A stretch of 64,000 nucleotides of DNA, taken from contig JAMXBD010002239.1 of the NCBI GenBank assembly GCA_024138025.1, positions 1 to 64,000 on the forward strand, in the 5' to 3' direction. Origin of the DNA: Combretum micranthum. Taxonomy: Eukaryota; Streptophyta; Magnoliopsida; Myrtales; Combretaceae. The notes below the pieces were generated by a model. The model was not told the origin of the DNA, made no database searches, and saw only the letters and a list, made by a program, of their open reading frames with translations. The position numbers were made by a program, and so were the translations under genes. This document shows, one piece after another, positions 1 through 12,563 of this stretch. Numbering within the stretch: the first letter of the stretch is position 1; the number at the start of each line of letters is the position of its first letter.

Positions 1-982
1 AATAATTTTATGTCACTTTCATATGAAACTTCTTTCAACTAATTATTTTCCAAAACATCAATCGTTATGTATTTGTGAAGAAAATCATTCTAACTTATAC
101 CATATTTAGATTGTTTTAAGTTTTAGCATATAAGAAAAATTAGCAAATGACTTGTTCTAAATTTTTATTTTCAATAAAAAAATTTTGTTCATGTATTGTA
201 AATAAAATTTTTAGAAAATTTTATATGGCAAAGAATTATCAACATTATATTTGAGAAATTCATTTTGGTTATTTAAAAAATATACTTGAGTATTTTCTTT
301 CAAATTCTTTATTCTTAATGAAAGGGTTTTTCAAGTATTGGAGATAAGATTTTCGAAAATATTTTGCATAACAAGAATTATCGACATTTTATTTTTAGAA
401 AAAAAACTCATTTAGACAGTATTCCTAAGTGTTGATACTAAGGTCTTTGAAATTTATTTTGTAGATTTTTTCATCTTGATAGTTTATTATGACTACATCA
501 CTTATGGTCATGTATGTACATGAGTAATATACTTAAATATAAAATCACTAATAGACTTATCAAAGTACATAAAAAAATTAAAGATGGATAACAAAAAAAA
601 AAAAAAGAAATATCAAAAGTAAAGACATGGAAGTCTTAGCTTGACATCAAGACTCCCCATGACTTAAATAAATTCACTCAGTATAAAAGTAAGGAAAATC
701 ATAAAGAAAGAAAACATTAAAGTCTATATCTTATCAAGGCTTTCAGAGACTTGTAAAAATCCAGACTTCATAAGAAATATATAATAGCAAAGAATAAAAT
801 TGGAAGTCTTAGATTCTTGTCAAGACTTCCCAATACTTGAATATTTCTAGTCTCATAAATATGAGCATGGCAAGTAATAAGAAATCACGGGAGTCTTAGA
901 TTATATTCAAGCTTCTTTAAACTTAGATTATGGATATGTTCCTTTTTTGTTTTGACTTGATTAAGGATAAGTCTAATATTAG
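1..982. other. AT-rich intergenic DNA without a gene
   Basis: No coding region is visible. The sequence is dominated by A/T runs. Its only internal structure is the degenerate minisatellite listed separately, which lies just left of a hAT element insertion. Confidence 0.7.
629..935. repeat. degenerate minisatellite with palindromic units
   Basis: Four related units begin near 629, 719, 802 and 889, a period of about 83-90 bases. The best-preserved unit (802) starts with GGAAGTCTTAG and continues into CAAGACTTCC, so each unit starts with an imperfect hairpin (GGAAGTCTT against AAGACTTCC). The second and fourth units are strongly decayed. No coding potential is seen. Confidence 0.5.
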
Positions 983-1665
983 TAGAGGTGGGCAAGTGGG
1001 TTAAACGGGCCAACCCGGCCCGGCCCACTTTGGCACGTGGATTAAAAACAGGCCAAAATTGCCTAACCCTAACCCAACCCACTTTAGCCCGTGGATTAAA
1101 TGGGCCAGCCCACTTTTTAACTATTTTAACCCACTTACATATATTGTGAGTTAGATGGGCCAAGTTGACCCATTTAACTTATTTATACTAATTAAATAAG
1201 ATATATATAATAAAAAAGAGAGTTTTATAAGGTTATATATATTAATGATTAATTCATTATTATTTTAATTACTTTTTACATAAAAATAAGTTTTCTAAAA
1301 TAACTTATTAGATAATATATTTCATTTAAAACAATAATAATATATTTTATAAAATTTTATGGTGCATGTGCATCAATTTGTCATTCTTGTTATAATTAAC
1401 ACATTTAATTTAATCTCAAGTATAAAAAATCTCAAGAATAACCTCATTAATACATATTTATCATATAATTATTTATTTTATTTTTATAAAAGTGGGTTGG
1501 TGGGTCAACCCACTTAACCCGCGCTAACCCACTTTGGCCCGCGGGTTAAGTGGTTGGGTAAAATTAACCCACTTTTAAAACGGCTAAAAGAAGCTGGCCC
1601 TAACCCGTTTTTAAAATGGGTTAAACGGGCTAGCCCGCGGGCCATAGCCCATTTGTCCAGCTCTA
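983..1665. mobile_element. non-autonomous hAT element (683 bp)
   Basis: The element begins TAGAGGTGGGCAA and ends with the inverse complement of TAGAGCTGGACAA, giving imperfect terminal inverted repeats. It is flanked by an exact 8-bp direct repeat, AATATTAG, at 975-982 and 1666-1673, the target-site duplication length of hAT transposases. Both subterminal regions are dense in short GGCCC / TTTAACCC / CCCACTT words in both orientations, as in many plant hAT MITEs. The centre is AT-rich and has no transposase. A minus-strand open frame across the left end merely translates these subterminal words. Confidence 0.9.
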
Positions 1666-1673
1666 AATATTAG

Positions 1674-3569
1674 AGATTGGCTACTCTTTTTTATTAGCAT
1701 GAAATAGATAATGAAAGTATAAAATAAAGCATTAAATAAAAATTAGATTAGTGAGCATTTACGCTCTAGAAAATATACATACTATATATACTTATTAACA
1801 TATACAAAGTTAATGTTAGAAACAATAACATAACAAAAATATAGTCATAAAGTTTAACAAGACATAAACATATGTTATTTCTATGATTTCAATCCCTAGC
1901 ATAAGTATCATCAGGGTTTTTTTATGAAATCAAAACATACATATTTTTCATGCTACGTTAATATGAACTAAAGAGGGGGTTTAGTGTTTTACCTACATTG
2001 GATGAAGATGGATGGATGAAAAATTTGAGGAGACAATGAGGATGTGTGTGTGTATAGTGGCGTGATTTTGAGAAAGAGGGGAGGAGAGTATTTGAGTTTT
2101 CAATTTGCAAGAGTTTTGTTATGTAAAGAGAAAAGTGTGTAAAATGTGAAGGAGGGAGAAGGTATTTATAGAGTTTTGAAATGGAATTTTAGAGTTAATT
2201 AAATAAATAAAAAATAAAAAAAATAGAAAAAAGAGGGGAAGGTGCTGGCCATGAGGGAGACGAGAGGGAGGGAGAGATTAAAAATTAATTTAGTAAATAA
2301 AACTAAGTAAAATGTAAGATAAGTTAAGTAAAAAGTAATATTGAAAAAGAAAATATAAGAATAGGTGTATAAGATGTAAGAATGGTAATAAGAAAAAGTC
2401 GAGATAGATTATTAGTAATGAATAGTAATTAAATTGGTAAACAAGACAAATTAATTACCAATAGTAATGATACACATAGATAAGACTATATATGACGTTT
2501 GAGGAGCCGTAAAAATTATATGTGATTTTTTATGAATCCTTACTACATTATGAGTCTAGTTTGTTTGTAGGAATATTTTCTTGTTTTGCGTGTTAGTATC
2601 CTAATAATAAAAACTAATCTCGTTTGAATAAAAAAAAAAAAAAAAACCAGTTTTTGGCAAATTTGATCTCTCTAGATTATATGACATTTTTTCTAGTTAT
2701 AATCTAGGTAATTTATTTTTATTATTTTAGATTTCTAGCACGGTCTTATCGGATCCAAATCTTCCATAATTTATTATTGACTCAGGCTGGCTTTTAGGGT
2801 TCCAGTTGAATTCCAACTTTAAGGTTTAATCTTATATATATATATAAAATATATATATATATTTTTTTGGAGCAAGGGGGTGGGTGGGGGTAGGGAGCGG
2901 GGCGAGAGGTTTTGGGGTGATTGGTTCACACTTATAATATACATTTGTTTCCTAACTAGAGTTTACTCTATTTTTATAATTTTATGTAAATTATAAGATT
3001 CTCGGATTGTCTAATCGAGTCTAGGGCTTCTAGTGTTAAATATTGACTCGGTTTGACCTTGGTATTAGTTTTAAATTTTGACCCTAAGATTCACTTATAA
3101 ATTACCTAAGAATCTAAGTTTTTACAATTTATCATTAATTGCTATCTGGTCAGTTATCCGTTTGCGTGCTAAGAAGTGTATGGTTTAATTGATGAGATTT
3201 TAACTTGATGAATTAATACCATATTAGAGGAATTTATTCTGTATTATTTTATTATTAAATATTATTTGGATGTACAATCTCGATATACATGTTAGAGATT
3301 TAATAGATGAAATGTTTAGTATAAGAATTTCGAGTCAAATGATTATTGGATTTTTATTTTCTTTTTGAAAGTACTCTTTTTATCTTAGGGTTGAGTAATT
3401 AGAATTTTCTAATCTCATGAGATGTATTAGAAATTTAGAGCTATTGAGTTTTATTTGATCTCGTCTAGGGTTTCTTAGAGTTCGGTTTTAACTGGCTCGA
3501 TTTTTGGTTCTAGTTTCGGTACTAGCTCTAAAGTTCTCATCTAAAAAATCAAAAAATCTAGAACTTATA
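1674..3569. other. intergenic DNA without a gene
   Basis: No gene is recognised. The stretch holds purine-rich tracts near 2020-2280, poly(A) near 2630, an alternating TA run near 2835-2862 and a compact G-rich block just after it. The part from 2940 to 3560 has the look of decayed repeat DNA but was not assigned to a family. Confidence 0.5.
2876..2902 (+). other. potential G-quadruplex-forming tract
   Basis: Runs of five, three, five and three G separated by T, T and TA occur at 2876-2895, followed at once by a GGGG run ending at 2902. This satisfies the usual intramolecular quadruplex rule with very short loops. It stands out because it directly follows an alternating TA tract in otherwise AT-rich DNA. 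Confidence 0.55.
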
Positions 3570-4289
3570 ATCTAACACACACAGGCCTTCTCTTTCTCCT
3601 CAATAATTGGAACAAACAATGTTAAGAAAGCAACAAAATAGCAATGAAAAGTTTAAGGGATATAAAACTGACCACCTCTAAGTTCAACTTAAGTGTAAAA
3701 TTTTATGTTTTTCAATTAATTTATGAATTTTGAAAAAAAAAAGCATATAAATTTTTTAAAATATGATTTTTTTTCCTGCTAAAAATCTGATTATACCATG
3801 GGAAGCACCATAAATGTTAAAATAAGTAAATAAATGAATTGGTGAGTCCATTCTTAGCCACAATAGTAATTTTATTACAATAATATTCTTAATTATTATT
3901 ATGATACTTAATTGGCGGTAATAAAAATTCCATAAATAATCCCTACTTACAAAAACATGGTATAACCATTCATTAACCAAATCAATGAATACGAATTCCA
4001 TATTGGAATTCCATTATAATCACCGAAGTAAACGGACAGACGGACCGTTAATGGTATACGGCGGCATTCATGCGAATAGATGAACAACCACGGCAGCACA
4101 CCATAGGAAAAACTTTGCATCACACGGTCATGTTGTTTTTGGCACCACCACTCAAATTGTACAATTTTAGGACACGAACATGGACATTTAGCATCCTAAT
4201 CTGTTAATGAATGAACAAAAACACATCTTGGATGCAAAACGAAGACCACAAACTGATTAGCACCATCATCCCGTGATTGATTGAGAAAA
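3570..4289 (+). repeat. partial third copy of the tandem duplication unit
   Basis: This segment matches 6768-7494 of copy A and about 15690-16395 of copy B: the same AAAAGCATATAA, CCATGGGAAGCACC, GAATACGAATTCC and TTAGCATCCTAATC landmarks in the same order. It stops at 4289 where the other two copies continue into the beta'-COP promoter, and is fused instead to sequence matching 12527 onward. It is the remnant of an additional upstream unit that lost its gene. Confidence 0.75.
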
Positions 4290-6600
4290 AGCTCAGGTAC
4301 CTAATTACATATTTTCAAAGTTGAATACCATTTGTACCATTATCCCTATGTTCATAATGTCATAAATTAATGTTTCCTTATATTGTAATGTTGTATATGT
4401 GAAATTTAATTATGTTAATAGATACAATTACATGATTTGTCTTATTAGAATTAGCATATATGATATTAATCGTCCTCATGGAAACCATGATCTTGATACG
4501 TAGTTTGAATTGATGTGTACGTTATCATATGTGGCTTCTTGTTCAAAATCTCGTCACTTAGGAAAATTAATTTTTCATAAAATTGAGAAATCCAAACTGT
4601 TAGATTTAGGTTCGTATAAAAAAAGTTAATTTTTGCAAAATATAAAATTTAATGAATGAAAATGGTAAGATTTTAAATTTTGAAAATTTAATTAACAAAT
4701 TAAAATTTCATTGAAAGAACTACATATTTTTTTATTCCGAATAGCGAGTGCATAGAACCTAATGGACGCTTAATATATGAAAAAAAATATTTTTTTAAAT
4801 TGATGACATTGTGAAAATTGTTTTTTAATTAATTCAATTAATAGTATGTAAATCGTGTTGCCTCTCATAAATGTTAATGAAATTAGCTAACTTTGTAAAC
4901 TTTAATGAAATTGACTAACTTCGTAAATCTAATAAATTTGTAAATACGTCGTAAATATCATATAATAAAAAATTTTAGATTTCAAGGGAACATATTATAA
5001 TTAGAAAATTAAAGGTGTTACCAATTGGTTTTAATAGGACAGCCTCCGAATTCATAATTTCTTGTTATTATTTTAAAAAATAAGTTTTTTGTAGATCAAT
5101 GAAAAAATTAGGATCAACTTGTCTATTGTCATAATTGAATTTTTCTTGGGTTTAGTCAGATGGTAATTCTAAAAAAAATTTCAAAATTAAAAATTATTTG
5201 ATTCTTAGTCAGATTTATGTCAAACGAGTTAAAATTTGATGAAATTCAAATAAAGAAAATTGAATTGAAAATCAAATTTAGGCTCAACAATATACAAAGA
5301 AAATTGAATTGACTAGAAGACCAATCAATATCAATCAAATCCTGGTTCATTGCTTATTACACACTTTATTAGAAGACTCACATCTAGACAAATGGTCACC
5401 TCATTTTGCATGTATAAGCTGCATTTCAAGTATGATGAAAATTGATTAATGCTACAGGGATGGAAAACCACAGCCGAGCAATTATCAACACATTAAAGCA
5501 TCCACTACTAATTTGAGAGAATATGGTTGCCATAACATTTGAAAGTGTAGAAGAGACACAACAAAATTAAGCGCAATTGCTAATGCCTTGTGCCCAATAG
5601 GAACCGCCGATGTCAAATGCAACAAATGTTTTAGCAATTGGATTGAATATGAGCTACATAATGATACAATTCGGAAGAACTTAATGAGGTTTGATCCCAA
5701 TTGTGGTTTATGGAAATTCATGCTTACCAAGTCCAGCAAGACGCAAGGTTGGATACTTTTGACTCTAAATTGGAACAAATCCAAAGACAAAACCAAGAGT
5801 ATTATTGTTATTAGGGTTATATGCCACCACCACCTTCTCTAGTTATAGTAAACCATCAAATTCAGTATTAACACCTTTTAGTGAGCTTTAGGCTTTCATT
5901 TGTGTTTTAATATTTCAATTTTGAATTTATCAATTTCAAACATAACAACAAAGTTTGGATTCTTTTACTTATTCTTTACAATTTTTAATTTTTTTGTTTG
6001 TTAATTGTAAGTTTCTTTTAAACCAATTGTCATTATACAATAGTTGATACTACATACAACATGGACCTCTACAATCCTTTTATTGAGACCTCCATTCCAT
6101 GTCTATATTTCTAACCACTTAAATGAAATAAATATAGTGAATGGTCTATTAAGTACTTTAGTGTATGATGATGGTCGTATATAAATTTAAGTTGTTAAAT
6201 AAATGATGATATTAGTCCTTTTAAAGGAAAAAAAAAAAAAAGGACCGAACATAAAATCCTTGCTAGTGACAATTAATGTTTCATATGTCCAATAACTTCT
6301 TAACAATTAATTATCCTAAACCTATTTAGTTTGAATTCTTAAAAATCATTTTTCTTCTTATCTTTATATATATATAATATATATATATATTAATTTATTC
6401 ATTTGCAATTCCATATCCTTTTAAGATAAAATGTAAAATTTAAATATACATTTTTTTATTTTTAGTTAATTTATGAATTCCAAATAAAATTTGAATAAAA
6501 TACTAAATATTATTTTGTGTATTTTAATTTCCATTGACATAAAGTTCAAAATATAAATATCCATGTTCTAGATTGTACTTCCTTTCACTAATTTAGGGTA

Positions 6601-6911
6601 AATATCAGATTTGATACATGGACTTCACATAAATTGAATTTGAACTTTAAAAGATTAATTTAATACCCGTCAACCATTTTTACTGCTTTGCTAACATCAT
6701 TTGCTTGATTTGTTAATATGAAAGAGACAGTCATTTAATTTTTACTATCTCTTTTAACATCGTCTAACACCTATAGGCCTTCTCTTTCTACTCAATAATT
6801 GAGCAAACATATTAAGTAAGTAATAAAAACAGCCATGAAAAGTTTAATGGAGTATTAAATTGACCACCTCGAAATTCAAGTATCAAAGTGAATTTTCTGT
6901 TAAGTGTCAAA
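6601..6911. mobile_element. MITE-like repeat (TTTGATAC family)
   Basis: A repeat of about 0.3 kb starts near CAGATTTGATAC and ends near an inverted CAAGTATCAAAG. It shares the internal order (TTAATATGAAAGAGACAG, TAACACC, GAAAAGTTTA, GTATTAAATTGACCA) with the cleaner 256-bp copy at 28785-29040 inside an ELL-gene intron. The corresponding copy in duplication unit B (about 14880-15790) is split by an insertion, and the partial third unit begins inside this repeat. Confidence 0.55.
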
Positions 6912-7958
6912 TTTTATGTTTTCCAACTAATTTATGAATTTTGAAAAAAAAAAAAGCATATAATTTTTTAATATATGATTCTTTTTTCCTGCTAAAAATC
7001 TGATTATACCATGGAAGCACCATAAATATTAAAAATAAGTAAATAAATGAATTGTGAGTCCATTCTTAGCCACAATATTCATTTTATTATAATATTATTT
7101 TAATTATTATTATAATATTAATTGACCGTAATAAAAATTCCATAAACAATCCCTACTTACAAAAACATGGTATAACCATTCATTAACCAAATCAATGAAT
7201 ACGAATTCCATATTGGAATTCCATTATAATCCCCGAAGTAAACGGACTGACGGACAGTTAATGGTATACAGCGGCATCATGCGAAAGATGAACAACCACG
7301 GCAGCACACAATAGGAAAATTGCATCATACGGGCATGTTGTTTTGGCACCACCACTCAAATTATACAATTTTAGGACACGAACATGGGACATTTAGCATC
7401 CTAATCTGTTAATGAATGAACAAACACACATCTTGGGATGCAAAACGAAGACCACAAACTGATTAGCACCATCATCCCATATTGATTGAGAAAAGTAACA
7501 CGCGTTTCAAAACAACCTGCGAAGAATAGTCTAAGCTATGAGTTTTGTCTTCTGTGCTTTTTCCCTCAGTCGACTTATCTTGAAATCCTATCTTATCCAG
7601 GGCAGTCAAACCGGGTAGGCCTCAAGTTTTAATCTAAGCCCTCTATTTTGGTGCATGAAACTTCATCTACGGTATTTAGCACACCTGGTGACAACATGCG
7701 GAAGGAATTTTCCCATTGACCCTTACTTAATCCATAAGGTATTCATATTTTATATAACCCAATATAATGGGAATTACAACGTGATCGATAAGAATAATGA
7801 TAATTTACATAACATTGCTTATTATTATCGTTAATAATTATTTTATTATAATAACTTTATATTAATTATTATTAAGTATTTCAAATCTCGTTATAATATT
7901 AATCATTTTTTAAAACATTTTCTTCCTCATGAGGACTTCTGGTCATCACATGTACGTG

Positions 7959-7967
7959 TATATATAT
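7959..7967 (+). promoter_or_regulatory. putative TATA box, beta'-COP copy A
   Basis: TATATATAT lies 112 bases upstream of the inferred start codon at 8079. The conserved stretch upstream reads CACATGTACGTG here, whereas copy B has an intact G-box CACGTG at the same place. Assignment rests on position and motif only. Confidence 0.4.
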
Positions 7968-8078
7968 GGGTGTGCACGAACATTTTATCTTCATACAAAC
8001 AAAGCTTATTTCCTATTTCCTCCAATACCATATTTGATCTTGCATAAGCTAGTCTAAATCAATACATCCCTTTATATC

Positions 8079-10905
8079 ATGGTGAGTCATTTTGCTCTCT
8101 GCTAGGATTATCCTTTTTTGGTTCTCAATATAATATAAATTATTGAATTATCTCTACTAATTTGGGTTTTGCAAACTTTATATCTAGGAGTCTAAGATGC
8201 ATAAAATTCAGGTAATTCTTGCCACCAATTCTATTTTTATTATGGTAGAATCCCGTCCATCTTGAAACTTGTATCCTACTATAAGTTATAATGTTTGGTA
8301 TGTAGGTTGAAACCAAATGACATTTTTTATTTTTTGAGCAGAACAAGATTGTCTACCAGTCGGAACGAGTGAAGGCAGTGGACTTTCATTCAACAGAGCC
8401 ATGGTCGGTTTCAAATTTATCATCAACATTCATTTTTTCCACAATATACCAATCCATAAAGTGTGATTTTAATAATAGAAATAATACCACACCATGTTGA
8501 GCTTCCTCTTTTTATTCTTACAGGATTCTATTAAGTTTATATTCTGGAAATGTCTGCATTTGGAACTTCCATACACAGGTAAAAACATTACCAAATAAGG
8601 GTTTTTTTTTTCTTTTTAAGGAAACATTTTTCAGAATTTTTTTTCTATTTTCAAATACTATCATATTAATTTCTAGAAATTTAATGCTTTCTAGTAGTAA
8701 ACTATGATAAAAAGATATTGCTAGAGCCTTGAAGTGAATTTCGATAGTAGTTTCATGAAACTGACAAGTAAAATACTTGCATGGGCAAAATATGTAAAAT
8801 CTTTGCCTAGTTCTTCATAACAATTACTCACCTCTTGTTTGTATGTTCAGGCTATAGAGAAGTCTTTCAAGGTCACTGATTCACCAGGTAATTACAATTA
8901 CACAAATGTTTCCAACTATATTACCCATTATCATGCTAGTAAAATTGTTATATTTGTTTATAAATTGGTAATATTGATCGGGACGAATACGAATAGGAGT
9001 AGCCATATAATTGTAGAAACTAGTTCCTCTACAATCAACTGTTAGAATCAATAAGTCTTTAAATCGTTCATTTGGTATTGATGGACACTTTAATAAATTT
9101 GAGAGGTAATCAGCATCAAGGTCAATGCAAGGGATTCTCCTCAATCTTTAGGGCTATTTCCAATCATAGTTAAGGGTTGTTAAAACACACCTTATAAGGT
9201 TGATGTATCTGTATCAAAGTCAAAGTTTAGAGGTTGTTTATATTTCTCTAAGTTTCTAATTTGAATATACGTGCCATGCTTGTAGTTCGATCAGCAAAAT
9301 TTATTCCAAACAAAGAATGGATTGTTGCTGGAGCTGATGACAAATACATTCGTGTCTACAACTACAAGACAATGGAGAAGATCAAAGAATTTGAATCCCA
9401 TGAGGATTACATCAGATGTCTAAAAGTCCATCCAACTTTGCCATATGTGCTGTCAGCATCTGATGATAAGACAATTAAGCTATGGGATTGGGAAAGAATT
9501 GGGCTTGTATTCAGAAATTCGAGGGACACTCACACTATGTAATGCAGATAGCATTTAATCCTTGTAATACACAAGAATTTGCAAGTGCATCTCTTGATGG
9601 TACCTTAAAGGTATGAATGTTCTTTCTTGATAATTAAAGGTTTGTTGCTTTGTTTTAGATACTAATTCATGTTTTGGAGATGTTTTTTGTATAGATTTGG
9701 AATGTAGATTATCCTAATGAGAAGTTCTCATTGGAGGGTCACTCAAATGGGTAAATGGCATCGAATATGTTGCTACAAAGGACAAGCTTATTTGCTTAGT
9801 GGTTCTGATGACAACAAGATAAAGGTATTTAATTTTATTGAAAGGCTTGTCTCCTTATTAATTTATCTTGGTGTAATACAACGTTGTCAATGAATCATTT
9901 AGGTTTGGGACCATGAAGATAAGAGTTGTATCCACACACTTGAAGGTCACTCTCATAATGTTACAACACTATGTGTTCATCCAAATTTACCTATAATAAT
10001 AAGTGGCTCTGAAGATGGGACGGTCCGCATATGGAAAGTTGATACTTTCATGTAAGTGCTATTTGATAAAAAATTAACTTAATTTCTTTTGGATATTGAC
10101 CTTTGCTTATCTATCTTGAATTTGCTATTTGATCATGCAAGACAGTTTATAAAACTTAAGTAAATACACTTTGTTAGGTCTTCTTTTAATCGTTTTTATA
10201 CTAATACAGTTAACTCATACGAGTAGCTGATATAAAAGTTTAAGCTTATCGAATAATGGTGGTTTTGTATGTGTTAATACAGTAATGAAACATGTACATA
10301 GAGGGTTGAATTGGTACTATATTTCATCTATCGCTTTTAATTAGCTTCTTAACCAGTTGATTCAAAAGCTTAAACTTATTAAAGTCAATTTAGGTTTTAT
10401 ATCTATGAAAGTTTACATCCTAAATTATTTCGTTGCTCTTCAATATTTATGGTCAAGTTGTGTGTGCTTTTTCATCACTATGGAGCCATGCATCTATAAG
10501 AGTTCTTACGTTAGGTGAAGTGTAATTTTTTTTATGATAAACTTTACTTTGTAGGCTTGAGGACACATTGACCTTTGGCCTTGGAAGGGTATGGGGCATT
10601 GGATTCATGAAGAACACAAACCAGTAAGTTTATTACAAAAATTGGATGTAGTAAAAATTGTTTTATTGCATTTTCAACTTGAACTAAGAATGCAATTCAC
10701 TACTCTTCTAAATAAACATATCATATCATCTACCTCGCAAATGCATTTTTACATTCAATGCTTTAGCATATCACTTATCCTTACTCATCTTTGTTCTTGA
10801 TGTATTTTCTAATTGGATGCTTATGCACCTCTTTTTGCAGGTTCGGATTTTGTGTGAGGGAACAAAGTCGCCAAGATCGTTGGTTCAAATATGGAGGAAC
10901 ACTAG
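8079..10905 (+). pseudogene. broken beta'-COP N-terminal WD40 propeller gene (copy A)
   Basis: Ten exons follow plant coatomer beta'-COP: 8079-8081 (ATG only), 8188-8211, 8342-8403, 8524-8578, 8851-8887, 9286-9610, 9695-9824, 9903-10051, 10555-10623, 10841-10905, with GT-AG introns. Recognisable pieces are [58 protein letters not shown] and LPIIISGSEDGTVRIWK. Beta'-COP is a COPI coat subunit whose first propeller binds di-lysine cargo signals. Only the first propeller is present; the family protein has roughly 900 residues. Lesions against copy B: one base lost in exon 6 (after LWDW), two in exon 7, five in exon 10. Some could be consensus errors, but together they make this copy non-functional as written. 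Confidence 0.8.
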
Positions 10906-11795
10906 TTAACTTTTCTCAGGAAAAGAGAATACAAGACTATTTTAATAAAGGATTTGTTGTATTTGCATATTAGAGGTTGATAATAGAACATGTTTCTACT
11001 ATTTATGGAGGAAGACTGGTCTTCTAAAAAGTGTTGTAATTTGTAGTTTTTGTTGTGCATTCGTGTTATAATCACTCCACCAATATGTTGTAACATGGTT
11101 TTGCATCTTGATATATGTAATTAGTCACATAGTTAGCACCATAAATTAGTAATGCACTACATTTCCCCACAAAATTTTTAATTGTTTACTTCATAATCAA
11201 TAAATAAGAAGATTCCACATATGTCTTGAGTTATTTGATGCTAATTCGATTCAACCATAGCGATCCAAGTACTACTCACAAATCACGTTGGATTTTGTAT
11301 CCTTACCAAAGATATTACTAGTATTAAAAATCCCACCATTCATTTGGATGATTTTGAACTTCTAGCACCATGACGACGGTGTTCTAATTTGAACTAATGC
11401 ACCACTTTCACTGATTTGTGCAGAATGCAAAGTTTAACTTTAAAGCGTACAAATTTACAAAGAGTAGCTTCTACATAATGACTTCAATGAACCAAACACA
11501 GAAATTTAGCTGGAATTCAAATGTACATTTTATTAGTTGCAATGTGATAAACAAAAATTTCACAAGCTATGAACTATTTATGTTACAATTGACCTTCCAT
11601 CCCAGCACAAATAATTAATGCACCTCTAGATAACATAGAGAGGAGAAAAGGTGAAAAGAAACAAAGGGGAAAATTGCTACAACAAAACTGGCAAGATTAT
11701 GATACAGATAATATGTAAGAAATAACTCAAGAAAAATCCGGCTCTGAATCATCTCGTGCTGGCCTTTGATTGTGTCCTCTTTATCAGTTCATCAT

Positions 11796-12526
11796 ATAAC
11801 TGTAATTAGATTAAATATATATTAATTGTGTAATTAAAAGATTAAAAATAAGACAACAATAATAATGAAAAATAATAAAAAAATGTAAAAGTTGCCACAT
11901 CGGCTGACACATGGCATGTTATTATCTGTTGAAAGTATCACACCAATTTACGGTGTTAATTCTGATAGCTCATATACCATAAAATAGCCTCAAAAAGTTC
12001 AATTATATACTATTATTGTAATATTTTTTTTTAACTTAATAAATATTCATTTTGCTAAATATTTGTTTTATAATTATTTGGATTTCTATTATATGAAACT
12101 ATTACCAAAACTGGCTTTTATATCATAATACATGATTTTATGAATATTTGATACCATGATGTACGTATTCATTTGATATCATGTTTTAATAGCATATCGA
12201 GAAATTTTTTATTAAATCATGATGCATTAGATTTATAATTAATATGTAATATATCCATGATACCATAATTTTTGAAAATTTTGAACCTTGTGAATGCTTA
12301 ATTTCATCATTGCATATATATGTTCATGTGTTAACATCACAAATGATATGCAAACTTTGACAAAATATTCAATTAGATACCCAAATTTTAAAATCGATCT
12401 ATTTACTACATGAGCTTTAAAATTGATCAATTTGGTACCTGAAAAAACTTTTCATGAACTCCAAAAGTACCTTCATAGGTACTAAATAGCTTAATTTCAA
12501 AGTTCGTGTACTAAATTGATCGATTT
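11796..12526. other. spacer between duplication copies, with inverted repeat
   Basis: No gene. It separates copy A from copy B and is AT-rich. Near its right end an imperfect inverted repeat of about 46 bases (12354-12399 and 12518-12563; CTTTGACAAAATATTCAATT against its inverse) spans the start of copy B, so the copy boundary coincides with a MITE-like terminus. A related AGGTACCTAATTGAATTTT word recurs near 34170. Confidence 0.6.
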
Positions 12527-12563
12527 TAAAGCTCAGGTACCTAATTACATATTTTGTCAAAGT
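12354..12563. repeat. inverted repeat / MITE remnant at the copy B boundary
   Basis: The left arm 12354-12399 and right arm 12518-12563 are inverse complements at most positions (about 80 percent by eye), with a 118-base interior. The arms contain GATCGATTTTAAA and ATTTTGTCAAAGT. The element looks like a short non-autonomous transposon of unassigned superfamily; no clear target-site duplication was found. Confidence 0.5.

Larger units (their letters stand above)
4290..11795 (+). repeat. segmental duplication copy A
   Basis: About 7.5 kb is collinear with copy B at 12527-20765. Landmarks in order are GCTCAGGTACCTAATTAC (start), the block at 5590-5860, an AT-rich middle, a MITE, the promoter, ten beta'-COP exons and a tail matching sequence next to the downstream ELL-like gene. 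The copies differ by substitutions, by a roughly 0.6-kb LTR-like insertion present only in B, and by many single-base deletions in A concentrated in 4290-5590. Similarity stops near 11795. Confidence 0.85.

Noticed and set aside
885..1163. 92-codon minus-strand open frame with repeated FNPRAKVG
   Set aside because: It translates the subterminal repeats of the hAT element at 983-1665; the peptide repeat follows from repeated DNA words.
10591..10973. Separate small genes at the end of beta'-COP copy A
   Set aside because: They are exon 9 and 10 sequence read through introns in the wrong frame.
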